Shown one piece after another: positions 57,404-58,987 of a stretch of 58,987 bases of DNA. The notes under the pieces were generated by a model that saw only the letters and a list, made by a program, of their open reading frames with translations, ran no database searches and was not told the origin of the DNA. The stretch is from Pseudonocardia sp. GTDB lineage: Bacteria > Actinomycetota > Actinomycetes > Mycobacteriales > Pseudonocardiaceae. The position numbers were made by a program, and so were the translations under genes. Numbering within the stretch: position 1 is the stretch's first letter; every line of letters begins with the position of its first letter. The stretch covers positions 1 to 58,987 of the forward strand of contig NZ_JAOPWR010000477.1 of NCBI RefSeq assembly GCF_025965585.1, in the 5' to 3' direction.

Positions 57404-58399
57404 TCACGGCACGAGCACGACCTTGCCGGTGGTGCCCCGCGACCCCAGCCGGCGCAGTGCCTCGGGCGCCTCGCGCAGCGGCAGCTCCACACCGACCAGC
57501 GGATCGATCTTCCCGGCCGCCCACAGGTCGTCGAGGCGCTGCTGCCACCGCGGGATCAGCTCGGGCTTCATCGTCCGGTAGAAGCCCCAGTGCACGCCGG
57601 TGACCTCGTAGTTCTTGACGAGCACGTGGTTGGTGGGCGCGTCGGCGAAGCGGCCGGAGACGAACCCGATGACGAGGATCCGGCCCTCGAACGCCACGAC
57701 CTTGCGCGAGGCGTCGAAGATGTCGCCGCCCACCGGATCGAAGATCACGTCGGCGCCACCCCGTCCCGGTTTCGCCGGCCCGGTGATCTCCTTGACGCGG
57801 GCCACCAGGTCCTCCGACGAGTAGTCGATCACCTCGTCGGCGCCGAGCCCCTTGACCACGGCGCACTTCTCCGGCCCGCCCGCGGTGCCGATCACGCGCG
57901 CACCCATGGCCTTGCCGATCTGTACGGCCGCGGAGCCGACGCCGCCGGCCGCGGCGTGCACGAGCAGCGTCTCGCCCGGCTGCAGCCGGCCGCGGTGCTC
58001 CAACGCGCAGATGCCCGTCTGGTACGTGACGAACATGCCCGCGGCCTGGCCCGGCGTCATGCCCTCGGGCCACGGCAGCGTGGACTCGGCGTCGAGGACG
58101 GCCAGCTCGGCGTACCCGCCGCGGCCCATGGGCGGCGTGCCGAGCACCCGGTCGCCCACCTTCGCGGCCGCACCCTCCCCTACCGCGACGACCTCGCCTG
58201 CGATCTCCAGGCCGGGGGTGAAGGGCAGCGGGGGCTTCTCCTGGTACTTCCCCTGGCACACCAGGATGTCCGGGAAGTTGCAGGCCACGGCGGCCACCCG
58301 CACCAGCACCTGGCCCGGCCTCGGCTCGGGATCGGGGATCTCGCCCCACGTCAGGACGTCGGCGGGTTCGCCGAGCTCATGGACCTGCCACCCCAGCAT
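57404..58399 (-). CDS. NADPH:quinone oxidoreductase family (zinc-independent MDR)
   Basis: A 331-residue medium-chain reductase. The N-terminal GroES-like domain includes CNFPDILVCQGKYQEKPPLPFTPGLEIAGEVVAVG, and the Rossmann motif is HAAAGGVGSAAVQIGKAMGARVIGTAG. No zinc-binding Cys set is present, which places it with the quinone reductase/crotonyl-CoA-reductase side of the family. It reduces quinones or enoyl compounds with NADPH. ATG 58399 overlaps the stop of the SDR gene by one base (TGATG), so the two are co-translated. Confidence 0.92.
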   Translation of the reverse strand: MLGWQVHELGEPADVLTWGEIPDPEPRPGQVLVRVAAVACNFPDILVCQGKYQEKPPLPFTPGLEIAGEVVAVGEGAAAKVGDRVLGTPPMGRGGYAELAVLDAESTLPWPEGMTPGQAAGMFVTYQTGICALEHRGRLQPGETLLVHAAAGGVGSAAVQIGKAMGARVIGTAGGPEKCAVVKGLGADEVIDYSSEDLVARVKEITGPAKPGRGGADVIFDPVGGDIFDASRKVVAFEGRILVIGFVSGRFADAPTNHVLVKNYEVTGVHWGFYRTMKPELIPRWQQRLDDLWAAGKIDPLVGVELPLREAPEALRRLGSRGTTGKVVLVP

Positions 58400-58987
58400 C
58401 AGTGCGCCTCCCAGCTCACGGCGGGCGGAGGCGTGCTGCCCTTCGGACCGGGGACCCCGCGGAACCCGTACGGCCCGGGCTCGCGACCGGGCTGCACGAA
58501 CCAGCACTCGCCCGGCTCGGCGCGGTCGAGGATGCCCTCGAGGGCATCGGCCACCTCCTGCGCCGTGAGCAACGGGAAGTCGCCGAACTGATCCTTGGCG
58601 TGGGCGATGAGCGGCGTGTCGGCGAAGCCGGGGCACACGGCGTTGACGCGGATGCCCTCTGCGGCGAGCGTCGGGGCCGCGGAACGCACGTAGCCGACCA
58701 CGGCGTGCTTGCTCAGCGTGTAGAGCGCGTCGCCGGGCATGCCGGTCAGCCCCGCCAGCGACGACGTCGCGACGATGTGGCCCCCGCCGGCGCGGCGCAG
58801 CGCGGGCACGGCCGCGGTCAGGCCGAACACGATGTGGTCGACGTTGACGCCCATGATCCGCCGGTAGCCCTCGAGGTCGAGGCCCTCGATGCCCGACTGT
58901 CCGGCCGTGATCCCGGCGTTGAGGAACACGACGTCGAGGCGTCCGAACCGCTCCTCGGCCGCGGCGACCGCGGCCGTCACGGCGTCG
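58399..58987 (-). CDS. SDR-family oxidoreductase, 5' end cut by window edge
   Basis: The visible 195 or so residues begin inside the protein. The N-terminal TGxxxGIG motif lies beyond the window; FLNAGITAG (NAG motif), SSLAGLTGMPGDALYTLSKHA (Ser and YxxxK) and RVNAVCPGFADTP are present. The C-terminal tail GPYGFRGVPGPKGSTPPPAVS is unusual for a classical SDR. It precedes, and is coupled by TGATG to, the quinone oxidoreductase gene. The two may reduce the same substrate in sequence. Confidence 0.9.
   Translation of the reverse strand, partial: DAVTAAVAAAEERFGRLDVVFLNAGITAGQSGIEGLDLEGYRRIMGVNVDHIVFGLTAAVPALRRAGGGHIVATSSLAGLTGMPGDALYTLSKHAVVGYVRSAAPTLAAEGIRVNAVCPGFADTPLIAHAKDQFGDFPLLTAQEVADALEGILDRAEPGECWFVQPGREPGPYGFRGVPGPKGSTPPPAVSWEAH

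Noticed and set aside
1-58987. tRNA, rRNA, CRISPR arrays, insertion sequences, integrases or attachment sites
   Set aside because: None was found on reading: no cloverleaf-like segments with CCA-type ends, no regular spacer repeats, and no transposase or integrase motifs.

Overview
The window is very GC-rich, uses many GTG starts, and carries families typical of actinobacteria (SCO1664, DUF3090 and MSMEG_4193-type genes, F420/flavin luciferase-like oxidoreductases, PPOX proteins, GylR-type glycerol control). The content fits a Pseudonocardiaceae-like soil actinomycete; the genus is an inference. At least twelve genes have a TANNNT -10 box 6-8 bases before the start codon, the signature of leaderless transcripts. 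I see no tRNA, rRNA, CRISPR, insertion sequence, integrase or prophage.

Bases 1-18000 look like a catabolic island for aromatic or N-heteroaromatic compounds. It has a LysR gene cut by the left edge, a metallo-hydrolase, luciferase-like monooxygenase and FAH hydrolase as an overlapping operon, a divergent epoxide-hydrolase-like enzyme sharing an operator region, a cyclase, an SDR and a three-subunit molybdenum hydroxylase. These are followed by a PucR regulator, then a DUF3500 / GntR / dihydroxypyridine-monooxygenase-like / PPOX operon divergent from a ThDP enzyme. Bases 18100-22400 are mixed: aldo/keto reductase, MarR, PIG-V-type membrane glycosyltransferase, a small monooxygenase with a coupled upstream peptide, and TerC.

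Bases 22400-25420 hold the most intriguing locus. A decayed SCO6745-like gene lies next to a tight operon of a 71-residue acidic tandem-repeat peptide, a JmjC/ROX-type Fe(II) oxygenase and a sucrase/ferredoxin-like protein. I read this as a candidate peptide-modification system. App1 and HAD phosphatases follow.

Bases 27350-34040 are a glycerol locus: a first glycerol kinase and an IclR/GylR regulator on one strand, and glpF-glpK-glpD on the other, with a 17-bp operator and a good promoter between. Next come a DyP peroxidase, a threonine dehydratase, a frameshifted flavoprotein, and an envelope operon (Tat-dependent deacetylase lipoprotein, beta-propeller lipoprotein, DUF2127 membrane protein). 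An acyl-CoA synthetase diverges from a Baeyer-Villiger-type monooxygenase, and a small stress-like cluster follows (PRC-barrel-like, DUF2267, MBL, DsbA).

Bases 46164-58987 are more core-like: 6-phosphogluconate dehydrogenase, a NodB lipoprotein, an F420-type oxidoreductase, a histidine phosphatase, a DODA-like dioxygenase with DoxX, a VOC pseudogene, the SCO1664/DUF3090/MSMEG_4193 trio, a TetR gene with a perfect palindromic operator, UppP, an aldo/keto reductase, DUF5703, a quinone oxidoreductase, and an SDR cut by the right edge.
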